A DNA stretch of 64,000 nt from Trematomus loennbergii (taxonomy: Eukaryota > Chordata > Actinopteri > Perciformes > Nototheniidae), in assembly GCA_012861695.1 (NCBI GenBank), contig JAAOOA010000116.1, positions 25,700,970-25,764,969 of the forward strand, read 5' to 3'. The notes beneath the pieces are model-generated. The model was not told the origin of the DNA. It ran no database searches and saw only the letters and a list, made by a program, of their open reading frames with translations. Below are positions 10,231 to 20,011 of the stretch, one piece after another. Numbering within the stretch: position 1 is the stretch's first letter; every line of letters starts with the position of its first letter. The position numbers and the translations under genes were made by a program.

Positions 10231-12153
10231 CAACCTGGTCTCACCAGAATGCGTGACTCCACCACGACTCCTTAACACCGCAGTGCGTGGTGGAGTCACG
10301 AACTTTGCTACATTTACGTGTCTGCACCACGCAAACAACCCCAATGTAAAGTGAATGAGGCTCCTTTGTCGTGGTGCACACACGCATTTCTACAACGTCC
10401 CGCAGTGAGCTTTTATTCTATAAAACGTTTTTTAAATCTACTTTATAGCTTGTAGTAACTCACGGGAGGCTTCTTTTATTTTATTTGTATTCATAATCAT
10501 TTTTATTTTTCGTCAGAATGTATTATGGTACATTAGTTACGAATTTTTGTTCTCAAAAAAACAGTGCATTGTGTGTAATACAACTGTGATTTTATTAAAT
10601 GAGTTAGTTTTTAAGGAAGGCCAGACAGAGCTTCAGCTGTGTCAAATAGATTGTTCCCTTTAGTTAACGTTATTTAAAAGATAATTATATTCCTATTTGA
10701 TCATGTCCCCTTTATTGTATTACGGACACAGAGAGCAATGTGAGCGTCCATTCCCATTCATTTTACACCCGGAAGTAAGTATTCTCCTTACTGTCGATTG
10801 ATTTTACAGTGATATCTGCACTACTCATCGACTCAAAAACACCAGATTATCCTTGTTAATTACACAACATTGATTGGTTTAAATTGTGTGCAATGCTTTT
10901 GTAATTTTCCCCTTCGATTCGGAGAAACAAATATGTGTTCAGAGTTTAGGATGGCCGAAGACACTACACTACCCAGAATCCTCAGCTATTGTTCCGCTTT
11001 GCCTCAAGCTCTGTGATTGGTTGACCTCCAACTGCATTCCATATGGAAAAAAAACGTTTCGTAAAGATAAAATCATACTTTATTCAGCAGTGCTTGCTTT
11101 ACTCTTTGAAAGTCATCACATGAATGCATTGTAATGAATGGTTTGGCTGCATTAAACATTACACATCTGTCGTAGTTCTTTATTTATCTACAGAGATCGG
11201 GCCTCAGAATAGACCGAAACTATTCTTTACCGTTCGGTTTTAATTTCACAATAAAGTTAGTTGTAATAATTTCTTTTGATATTATTGTTTTTATTAACTA
11301 CTAGACCGCTGGGTCATGTTAAGACCATCTTTTCTGTGTTGCTGTGGGTTTAGAGGACACGTTCTAAGCACATGGTGTAGTCCCATAGCTGAGGATTCTG
11401 GGTAGTGTAGTGTCTTCTGCCATCCACACACTACGAACAAATATTTGTTTCTCCGAATCGAAAGGGGAAAATACAAAAGCAATGCACACAATTTAAACCA
11501 ATCAATGTTGCGTAATTAACAAGGATAATCTGGTGTTTTTGAGTCGATGAGTAGTGCAGATATCACTGTAAATAAAATCAATAGACAGTAAGGAGAATAC
11601 TTACTTCCGGGTGTAAAATCCTCCGTTATCCAATGGGAATGGACGCTCATCGCTCTTTGGGTCCGTAATACAATAAAGGGGACATGATCAAATAGGAATA
11701 TAATTATCTTTTAAATAACGTTAACTAAAGGGAACAATCAATTTGACACAGCTGAAGCTCTGGCCTTCCTTAAAATCTAACTAATTTAATAAAAATCACA
11801 GTTGTATTACACACAATGCACTGTTTTTTGAGAACAAAAATTGGTAAATAATGCACCATAATACATTCTGACGAAAAATAAAAATGATTATGAATACAAA
11901 TAAAATAAAAGAAGCCTCCCGTGAGTTACTACAAGCTATAAAGTAGATTTTAAAAACGTTTTATAGAATAAAAGCTCACTGCGGGACGTTGTAGAAATGC
12001 GTGTGTGCACCACGACAAAGGAGCCTCATTCACTTTACATTGGGGTTGTTTGCGTGGTGCCGACACGTAAATGTAGCAAAGTTCGTGACTCCACCACGCA
12101 CTGCGGTGTTAAGGAGTCGTGGTGGAGTCACGCATTCTGGTGAGACCAGGTTG
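10231..12153. mobile_element. Fold-back DNA element with about 770-bp inverted arms
   Basis: The element begins CAACCTGGTCTCACCAGAAT and ends with its reverse complement. The arms (about 10231-11000 and 11384-12153) stay inverted-complementary along their full length with few differences, leaving a loop of about 380 bp. Each arm tip carries its own hairpin: CGTGACTCCACCACG at 10252-10266 pairs with CGTGGTGGAGTCACG at 10286-10300. ACTGTGT flanks both sides (10224-10230 and 12154-12160), a 7-bp target duplication, though 5 or 3 bp is possible if the ends are drawn one or two bases further out. No transposase is encoded, so it depends on an outside enzyme. The superfamily is not clear to me. Confidence 0.9.
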
Positions 12154-12160
12154 ACTGTGT

Positions 12161-12455
12161 ATATCACCATTCTTTAATTAAATGTTTTGATAAGTGCATG
12201 CAGATCACAGTACAAGATGTGAAGTCAACAGGTAGTCACTCAGAGGGGGGTACTATTTATTTTCAAATGCATATAGGCTATGCCACACAATTACATGTAG
12301 GCAACACTGCTCTTCCCGTCAAGAATTTGAATGGGATGGGGAGACGTGTGTGATTAAAAATGAGTGGCCAAACTAAGACTTAGTTTTTCAAAAGAGAAAA
12401 TGCAGATATTACACTCATAAAAGAAACGGTAGACATATCAGTACTCTTAGTGCCA
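12161..12455. repeat. Direct duplication, unit A
   Basis: This stretch (from ATATCACCATTCTTTAATTA to the TTACACTCATAAAAGAAA region) recurs at 17508-17885. The second unit has about 100 bp that unit A lacks after GCAGATCACAG. Shared text includes GTCACTCAGAGGGG, GGCTATGCCAC and GGCCAAACTAAGACTTAGTT. It is noncoding. Confidence 0.8.
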
Positions 12456-12539
12456 AGGGTGATGATCTGACTTGAAATGTGTGTTTTGCTCCTCCCGCTG
12501 CTTCACAGCATATACTGTGTATATCACCATTCTTTAATT
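12456..12539. repeat. Partial family X segment with uninterrupted target of the fold-back element
   Basis: It repeats AAGGGTGATGATCTGACTTG from copy 1, then runs through CAGCATATACTGTGT directly into ATATCACCATTC. In copy 1 these two parts are separated by the fold-back element, so this is the paralogous empty site. It ends at the LINE insertion point, TAATT at 12535-12539. Confidence 0.8.
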
Positions 12540-12773
12540 TGTTTGTAGCCTTTATTTATCCAGGTTAAAAATCCCATTGAGATCAACGATCTCTTTTACA
12601 AGGGAGACCTGCGGTACATTGAGTTACACATATAAAAACAAACAGAAAACAAAAAGGACATCACAACATAATTACAGGGTATACATTAGCATCTATTTAC
12701 ATTTACAGGTATCCAATAATATTTCATCCAGTCGTGCTTTAAAATGATGCAAGGGAATCAAAATGCTGAGTTT

Positions 12774-13721
12774 TTATATTTTTTGCATAGTGTTCCAAGC
12801 TAGAGGAGCAGCGCACATAAAAGCTTTAGCACCTAAAACAGTCCTAGCACTTTGCACATGTAATAAAAACACATCCTGTGATCTCAGGCAATAGCTACTT
12901 GCCACTCTCCGTGAGATCAAGGAGCAGATATAAGAAGGTAGTTTACCCAGCATGGCTTTGTAGATGAACATGTACCAATGACTGAGCCTCCGAACAGTAA
13001 GTGAAGGCAGACCTGCCTTGGCATACAGGGTACAGTGATGAGTAAGTGCTTTACAGTTAGTAACAAATCTCAGAGCACTGTGATAGGCGGCATCTAACCT
13101 TTCCAGGCAATGGGCAGGTGCATTCATGTAGATCAAATCACCATAGTCTAGCACAGGTAAAAAGGTCACAGTGACTAGCCTTTTCCTGGCTTCAAAAGAG
13201 AAACAGGACTTGTTTCTGAAAAAGAAACCTAATCTAACCCTCAGCTTTTTAAGCAGATTAGTGACGTGAAGTTTAAAAGTAAGACAATCATCAAGCCAGA
13301 TACCAAGGTATTTATAATAGCTAACCACTTGGAGTACTTGTCCTTGCATAGTCACAATATCCAAAGCAGTCTCTGGAGTCTTTTTAGCTTTAGAAAAGAG
13401 CATTACCTTGGTTTTCTCAACATTTAAAAGAAGCTTTAGTTCAGAGAGCTGAGTCTGAATAATGTTAAAAACAGCCTGTAATTTAACAACAGCCTCCTTA
13501 ATGGAGGGACCTGCACAGTACATCACGGTGTCATCCGCATAAAAATGCAAAGTAGCTTCATCCACATTTTCACCTAAACTATTGATGTAGATGGAGAATA
13601 AAAGTGGACCTAAAACAGAACCTTGAGGAACACCATTAGCAATGTTCAACCACTCAGAAGACAGCCCATCAAAGTGAACACATTGGGACCTTTCAGAGAG
13701 GTAGTTCACAAACCACCCCAC
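12774..13721 (-). pseudogene. LINE reverse transcriptase, C-terminal half
   Basis: This 315-residue frame holds the catalytic heart of the LINE reverse transcriptase: GVPQGSVLGPLLFSIYIN at about residues 30-47 and the active-site FYADDTVMY at about 60-68, with the Asp pair that binds metal. A thumb and a C-terminal region with LDYGDLIYMNAP (about 191-202) follow, the latter also typical of this LINE group. The enzyme copies LINE RNA into DNA at the nicked target. Upstream (13722-13862) the frame is lost, and the fingers domain continues in the next entry. The frame ends near the natural C-terminus, followed by a 3' untranslated region of about 230 bp. Confidence 0.9.
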
Positions 13722-13862
13722 TGCATGGCTGGATAAGCCAATACTGAGTAGCCTTGCTTTAAGATGTGATGATCGACGGTATCAACGCTTTGGAAAGGTC
13801 AATAAATAGAGCTGCACAACTCTGCTTTTTATCTAAAATACTTGTAATGTCATTCACCACTT

Positions 13863-14690
13863 TCATTGTGGCAGTGATGGTGCTATGTTGCTTTCTGAAG
13901 CCTGACTGATGTTTTGACAGGATGTCATTTGTACATAAAAACCCTTTACCTGCTCACTCACTAGGCGTTCAAGAACCTTAGCCAGAACTGACAATTTAGA
14001 GATGGGCCTATAGTTATTTAAAACAGTTGCCTCCCCTCCTTTCAGCAAAGGCAGGACATACGCTGACTTCCACAGTTTTGGAATTGTGTTTGTGCTGAGG
14101 GAGAGGTTAAAAAGAGTAGTGAGAGGTGGAGCAATAAAATCTGCAGCTATCTTTAAAAAGAAAGGTTCCACGTTGTACGGGCCGGCCGGTTTCTTAGGAT
14201 CTAACTTGGTTAAAGCTTCACGAACAACATCAACAGTAAAAGGAGTAAAACTGAAAGGGTTTTCCAGACCACATTGTTCAGAGTCACCGACTGTGGTGTT
14301 CACAAAAGCAGAGTTAGTCACAGAATCAAACATAGAACCGCAGGACACAAAATGCTCATTAAAACAATTTAACATAGTAGCCCTGTCCGATATAGAGCCA
14401 GATGCTGTGGTAATGCACGGAGGTAGCTCATTTCGGATCTCACCGGTGGATAGCGATTTTATGGCTTTCCAAAAATTTCCTAGGATTATTTAGGTTTCTG
14501 TAGTAACTGACAAATAGTACTTCGACTTAGCATTTTTGACCTGTGAAGTGAAGCTATTTCTTAGTTGCCTAAAACGCAGCCATTCAACCTCTGAGCCTGA
14601 TTTCCTAGCCTTTGCCCAGGCCTTGTTTCTCTCATGTAGGAGACTGGACAGTTCAGCAGAAAACCAAGGATTGTCTCGTCCCTTTACTCT
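13863..14690 (-). pseudogene. LINE reverse transcriptase, N-terminal half
   Basis: Two overlapping frames cover the linker after the endonuclease and the fingers of the reverse transcriptase. Visible motifs are NPWFSAELSSLLHERNKAW in the linker, LDPKKPAGPYNVEPFFLK, then LWKSAYVLPLLKGG and NNYRPISKLSVLAKVLERL (fingers). A break at about 14380-14490 and another at 13863 stop continuous reading. The order and spacing agree with the intact parts on either side. Confidence 0.85.
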
Positions 14691-14704
14691 AAAAGTACGT
14701 AGGG

Positions 14705-15732
14705 CAGTGGCGTTTTTATATGTACAAAAGTGGTGGGGCACAAAAAACTTAGATGTCTATATATAAGCTTCTGCAGTGACGTGCAGTGAGGTTCATGGCT
14801 GGTGAGGCACTGGCACTGACTCTTCAGGTTTACAAATATTATATTTTGACCTAAACCAAAATATAATATTATTTTCAAAAGCTTTTTTTGTCTGATGCTT
14901 CGATTAATTTTAAACAGACAGTTCAACAAAAGGATACCCAAAAAATGTAATTTTATCATTTAAATATTGAATTGTTCTCTCTTAGTAAGATCCCATTTTC
15001 AATAAAATTGCGGTCTTACCTTGACTTGAAGATGAAGTCCATTTGCCTATCCTTCTGGACAAACATTTCTATAACTTTTTTGTAAAATCCTCCTTATCTT
15101 CTTGTAGTTTCAAAAGTCTATCATAAATCTAATCGATAGATATTATCCGGCTGAACAAAATGTGCATTTATCTAACAGGTACGTTTCCCACAGATCTTAT
15201 TTCGAGCTATTTTCTAAAATCCTATGGAGAAACCTCATTGCTTTTTTGCAGCTTACTTCCTGGTTTTAGGACGCTCACTGCAGCTCCTCTTCACACAGCA
15301 CACTTTTCGCGGCACACGTACTTACAGCCAATCAGCTCTGAATTATGTGAGATGACGTATGGTGGGGATGGCAGCTCTGTGCCCCTATGGTCTTTTTTTT
15401 TTTGCCACACACATACATTGAAAAATACTCTGAGCATGCGCAGTGTAGTTTTTAGAGTCACCGTTCACTTTGACAGTGAGTGGTGGGGCATGGTCAGGTT
15501 TTGTCCCAAATGGCTCAAACGGCACTGTAGACACTAATTAGAAGAACACAGACTAAAACAGCAATGTACAGACGAATCAGATGATTAAACATGACCTTAA
15601 AATATATTTTATATATTTTTTAATTTCTTTTTTTGCATCTCTTTGCATTTTTTGTAATCATTATGTGTAATACTTTCTGCTGACACTAGGTGGGGCTGTG
15701 CCCCACCTGCCCCTAATGACCAGTCGCCACTG
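14705..15732. mobile_element. hAT-like nonautonomous element inside the LINE
   Basis: The ends are CAGTGGCG and CGCCACTG. CGTAGGG flanks both sides (14698-14704 and 15733-15739), a 7-bp direct repeat where hAT usually makes 8. It separates the LINE endonuclease end (IDRHAPYA) from the linker (LRTFRVKGRDNPWFS). Inside, CAGTGACGTGCAGTGAGG at about 14775 looks like the end of a second, nested element. No transposase is present. Confidence 0.75.
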
Positions 15733-15739
15733 CGTAGGG

Positions 15740-16709
15740 TGCATGTCTATCTATAATTTCCATAAAACCAAGATAAAAATAAGACCATGCAGTTTCAACA
15801 TCAGCACACAGATCGATTTTTCCCCAATCAAACCCAAACAGATCATGAACAAAACCCTGCTCCACAAAATGTTTTATGTGTCTCTTAATAATAATACGGG
15901 GTTTAATCTTTTGGACCTTAGTGTCCCTAATTGTGACTACAACACAGTGGTCACTCACATCATTTGCAAATACTCCCACAGATAGGTATTTATAGGGAAC
16001 ATTAGTTAGAATGAGGAGATCAATTAGGGATGATTTATTAGGGGACTTAACGTTAGGGCGAGTAGGACTGTCAACAATCTGAGTAACATTCAAAGAGATA
16101 CAAAGGTTTTTAAATCCTCTGATACTGCAGTTAACCAGTCCCAGTTAAAATCTCCAAGTAGCACTATTTCCTTGTAGTCTAGTTGTGATAAAAGTGTTGC
16201 TAGTGAAGACAAGGAGTCCTTGACAGCTGAGGGGGGTCTGTAACACCCTACCACCATGACTTGTTGCCCCTTTGCCACTTCTATATTTAAGGCTAAAAAT
16301 TCGAATTGCTTACTGACAGATTTGGAGATCAATGTGGTTACACTGAACTTATTCTTAACATAAATGGCAACTCCACCACCTTTATTAGGCCGGTCGGTAC
16401 GATACACATTATAGCCATTTAAGGATATGTCAGAGGCCAAAATAGTTTTTTTAGCCATGTTTCTGATAACACAATGACGTCAGCGTCAGTCGAGCTTGCC
16501 CAAATGCGGACAAAATCTAGCTTACCTAACAGACTGCGCACATTCAAGTGGATGAAACCCAACCCAGACCTAGCTTTAAAATCAGCAGGAGTAGCGATCT
16601 GACTACTACTACTGGGCGGACCAGGGTTAGGTTGAACATTTCCTGACAGTAATAATAACAAAAAAAAACAGGCATCTTTTCCTCTTAATCGACACACACA
16701 CATTGTCAT
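15740..16709 (-). pseudogene. LINE apurinic-type endonuclease with 2A-like motif
   Basis: Three frames in register order give a complete AP-like endonuclease: HLNVRSLLGKLDFV, LSETWL, the Gly-rich DRPNKGGGVAIYVKN, VVGCYRPP, LLGDFNWDW and SDHCVV. These carry the catalytic Glu, Asp and His of the exonuclease-endonuclease-phosphatase fold. The enzyme nicks the target DNA to prime reverse transcription. Directly before it, LLLLLSGNVQPNPGP ends at 16617 and resembles a 2A ribosome-skipping peptide (consensus D-[VI]-E-x-N-P-G-P) with Asn for Asp and Gln for Glu. Frame breaks lie near 16458 and 16090. Confidence 0.85.
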
Positions 16710-17010
16710 CTATTTTAGAATCACCGGAAAAGTCTGCGAGAGTGTGATTTGAGCTTAAGAAGCAGTCCTGAAGTACCATCATCGCAGGCAAACAAAAAAG
16801 ACAAACATATTTTGTCGAGCAGATTGTCTGTGACAAGGTGACCGGTAACTGTTTGTGTAACACATCCGACCCTTTGCAGGGGATGCCTACTGCGGGTGGC
16901 AGAACAGACCTGAATCCAGTAGGCTTCTCAGGATGACTAGAGATCTTCTCATAGTCCAGAACAGTTAACAGGCACAGCAGAATCACGATATGGGCCATCC
17001 TCCCAGACCA
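16627..17010 (-). pseudogene. LINE N-terminal coding region with signal-like start
   Basis: An open frame with an internal Met near 16998 starts MAHIVILLCLLTVL, which is strongly hydrophobic like a signal peptide, then runs Cys-rich to a basic segment before the 2A-like motif. The frame is lost around 16680 and the 2A-like motif is in another frame. I recognise no enzyme or nucleic-acid-binding domain. In other animal LINEs with a 2A peptide an upstream segment of this kind is released from the endonuclease-reverse transcriptase. For this copy that is inference. Confidence 0.5.
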
Positions 17011-17507
17011 GCACACAATATCCGCGATGTTCCCGGGCAAAAAAAAAAAGAAATCCTCCTCCTCAACAGCAGCAAAGGACAGGCGAAAGCAGCAGCGAGG
17101 AAGCACACCGGTCCCTCCGTGGTATCCCCGGGATAAGAGGTCTCCTCAGCAAGCAGCACACGACACAGGAACACACGACAGGTGGGAGCAGGCCTCTGTA
17201 ACAGCAGAACCAGGACAGGTGGAGAGCAGCCCCAGCCGCGGCAGATCCTCCTCCGCACAGCAGCACACGCCCGGTGAAAGCAGGCCCCAGCCCGAAGCGT
17301 GGAGCCACTCTACAGGCGGGAGCAGGTCTCCGTAGATCGTAGATGACCTCTGGATTTGGCTCTCGTTTCCTCCTGTTCTTTTTTCCGTTTCCTTCCCGTT
17401 GCATCTGAAGGCTTGGACCTCTTCATAATGATAATATGTTGGCTCTTGTTGTTGCGATCGTTGAGATCTCCGACACTTTCAGCTGGAGCTGCCGCGTCAC
17501 TTTGTTG
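17011..17507 (-). other. GC-rich 5' end of the LINE
   Basis: On the minus strand the LINE starts near 17507 with CAAAGTGACGCGGCAGCTCC and is CpG-rich to about 17030. Two or three degenerate units around CAGGNGGGAGCAGGCC lie at 17180-17330. Such 5' regions usually hold the internal promoter. No convincing protein is encoded. Confidence 0.5.
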
Positions 17508-17885
17508 TAATTAAATGTTTGATAAGTGCATGCAGATCACAGATACATTATTTTGTAATTTTATTAAATTTGACAATGTCAATTTCACTTTCCACTATGT
17601 ACAGGTATCTTGGGTCAGTCTTGTCTTCCAAAAATCAGGAAGTAAAGTCCCCTGGTTTGTGACAAGATGTGAAGTCAACAGATAGTCACTCAGAGGGGGT
17701 ACTATTTCTTTTCAAATGCATATAGGCTATGCCACCCATTTACATGTAGGCAACACTGCACTTCCAGTCAAGAATTTGAATTTGAATGGGATAGGGAGAC
17801 GTGTGTGATTAAAAATGAGTGGCCAAACTAAGACTTAGTTTTTCAAAGAGAAAATGCAGATATTACACTCAGAAAAGAAATTACT
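17508..17885. repeat. Direct duplication, unit B
   Basis: This is the second copy of the sequence at 12161-12455, with about 100 extra bases after GCAGATCACAG (17541-17640) that unit A lost or unit B gained. It joins the LINE right end at TAATT and runs to the sequence in which the provirus is inserted. Confidence 0.8.
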
Positions 17886-17956
17886 AAAGGTACAGCCGAA
17901 TCATCACAGCGCACAAAACCTATTACCGCCGCAGATGGACCAAAAAAGGGAGCGTT

Positions 17957-18895
17957 TGTTAGGAGTAGAACACTTTTCTCGGTGGCTGAATAGCCCCCTC
18001 CTCTCCGCGCCGTTCGTTGAATGAGGCTGATCTCTATTAAATAAGAAAGGAATTGAAAACACCGGAATCAAAATTATAACAATTATCTGAGTTTACTGGT
18101 AGGAAATAGAACAATTATACAAGTTATACAGAGTACTCTGGACTTCAGGTTTGTGATGCGGTTTACAGATAGACAGACCAGCCTTCAGGAAACGAGAAGT
18201 ACAGACTTCAAGTTTGGGATGCGGTTTACACGTCTCTAGACCTGCCTTCAGCAAACAAGAAGCATTTTTACACACACAAACATTAGTATTTCTATCTATT
18301 TTGGGGCGGAGATTGGTCATCTCTTCCTTCCCATTTTTCTCCCAAGCGAATCAGTAGAGCCCCTGGGGAGGAGCTGTTTAAACTAACCACCTCCCCCAAG
18401 TGCCCTGATTGGCTGGATTCGCTTCTGGCCGAGGTCAATCAGAGTTTCGAACAGACTGATATCCCCAACCACACCAGGTCAAAAGTCAATGTTTATCTTT
18501 ACCTCATCTTCCTCTACATTCCTTTTCCCAGGGGATATTTTCACCTAAACTTCCCTCCTTCCGACCTTTAAACTCTTCTCCCCTTATTTTACGATGTCTT
18601 TAACGACTTAGTGACCGCATCTGGCTCTTAGTGTTGATAAGGATCAATGTTGGTGTGTAAACCACAGAATCTCTAAGTCAGTGAATTTAAAAGTAGAATA
18701 ACATTCTTTTTCTAAGTGATTATCAAAACCCGTTTGTGATTACATAAAAACAGTTCAAACAATATATGTTAACTACAATACAATTCAAACAATATATGTT
18801 AACTACAATACAATTCAAAACAATATATGTTTACTAAAATACAATTCAAATAATATGTTTACTAATACAGTGTAGAATCATATCTTTTTACTTCA
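17957..18895 (-). repeat. 3' LTR of the provirus (939 bp)
   Basis: It begins TGTTAGGAGTAGAACAC on the plus strand and ends TTTTTACTTCA. Aligned by eye with the 5' LTR it lacks 13 bases in nine places and shows no base change. A direct repeat of about 62 bp lies inside (about 18137-18199 and 18200-18262, each with GATGCGGTTTACA and CCTTCAG). Confidence 0.95.
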
Positions 18896-18912
18896 ATCCC
18901 CCTTTTGATCTC
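18896..18912 (-). other. Polypurine tract
   Basis: On the minus strand GATCAAAAGGGGGAT lies directly before the 3' LTR start TGAAGTAAAAAG. A purine run at this place primes plus-strand DNA synthesis in retroviruses. Confidence 0.85.
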
Positions 18913-19082
18913 ACCTCACGAGATCAACACATAGCATTTGAAACATTACCACTGACATCATTTATATGTGTCCCAATATTCATATAAATCCATCAGAAGC
19001 CGGGATGTAGAGCACTTTAAACTGTTAGGAATCAATCCCCAACAATAACTTCTTATGACAGTATAGGGAGAATAAAATATGT

Positions 19083-19388
19083 CTAAAAAAGTTCGTCCTT
19101 GTCGGCTGAGTCATCATATTCTTCCCCCTCCGACGCATACGCCAACAAGGGCATTTGGTATGGAGGGGAAGGGGCAGCTTTTCCCTCAATTGTGGAACTG
19201 ATGAGTCTAACACACAAAGAGCGGATACAAGGCACACAACAACAACCACATGTCACCAAAATGGCAATAAAAGTAGCCACAGAAATTAGCAGAGACATTA
19301 TTAAATTTTTCCATTTCCCAAACATGTTTGTCATCCATTCCTCCATAGGATTATTGATCCCTGATTGTTCATGCATGGTTTTGGACAA
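19083..19388 (-). pseudogene. env: env, membrane anchor and cytoplasmic tail
   Basis: This frame holds the end of the transmembrane subunit: a membrane-proximal segment with EEWMTNMFGKWKN, a hydrophobic span at about residues 29-46, a Cys cluster CGCCCVPC, then a short acidic tail ending at the stop at 19083. A Pro-Pro-Tyr lies in the tail. It is in a different frame from the ectodomain (19403-20011), with the break at about 19390-19405. It anchors the envelope in the membrane. Confidence 0.85.
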
Positions 19389-19402
19389 GGTACGTAGACC
19401 CT

Positions 19403-20011
19403 CTAAGCTTTAGTCACTGAACCGTCAGGTGCCGTGTTGTTGGGAATAAACGTGCAGCACATATCACCGAACATTGCGCATACACCCCCTTTCTCTGCCA
19501 AAAGCATATCCAACGCCATTCTATTCTGTATAGCCATAAGGGAGGTAGGCCCTAACTGTTCAGCCAGGCCTTCTACTGCGTCTCTAGTGAGGTTCGCCAA
19601 ACGTAGGACATTGTAATGTACAAAGTTAATCCTGTCTACATTTTTGTTAGGAGTAATGGGAAAAATAGCTGAAAGGATAGGAAAGCTTTCGAACCCTGCT
19701 GCGATCTGGTCAGTTAATTTGTACTCATTAGGGACCCCCCGAGGGACCCCTATGGAGTCAATGTAAGTAGGGGAGTTACTGGAAAGGTCAAAGTTGACTT
19801 CTGCGCCCCTTTTGTTTAAAACGTGTCTTCGCTGTCGGTTAGCTAACTGATCGTTCGAGACGTGTTTCGCATTGAGGGGAATTAACCTGTCCCTAGTAAT
19901 GTCAAAGGGGCATGGAGGCGGGTCATTGCACAAAGTCCTATTGATGCTTCTGGAATTCTGGTATACAACCGTCGGCCGCCACAATAATAGTAAAGCCCAC
20001 CCCTGGCCCAA
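19403..20011 (-). pseudogene. env: env, transmembrane subunit ectodomain
   Basis: The frame overlaps the end of the surface-subunit frame, and the true reading switches into it near 19885. RQRR (59-62) and NKR (66-68) just before Gly69 form a likely furin-type cleavage zone between the subunits. A heptad-rich region follows. A 17-residue segment at 162-178 matches the immunosuppressive-type domain of gamma-type envelopes, and CX6CC at 178-186 is the site of disulphide linkage to the surface subunit. It drives membrane fusion. It is broken at both ends by frame shifts. Confidence 0.9.

Larger units (their letters stand above)
12540..17507 (-). mobile_element. CR1/L2-like LINE retrotransposon, interrupted
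   Basis: This is a near full-length non-LTR retrotransposon on the minus strand: a GC-rich 5' end, an N-terminal coding part, an endonuclease, a reverse transcriptase and a 3' end reading AACCTGGATAAATAAAGGCT. TAATT at 12535-12539 and 17508-17512 is a likely target duplication, and the uninterrupted target is visible in unit A (TTCTTTAATTAAATG). Without its nested 1028-bp element the LINE is about 3.9 kb. The reading frame is broken in several places, so it is not active as it stands. CR1/L2 is chosen from the endonuclease plus reverse transcriptase layout and the 3' end; Rex1 or another Jockey-superfamily clade is possible. Confidence 0.85.

Noticed and set aside
18093..18320. Cys/Lys frame with internal repeat, also at 29912-30094
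   Set aside because: It lies inside both LTRs over a DNA repeat. The protein-like periodicity comes from that DNA repeat and the frame ends are not coding-like.
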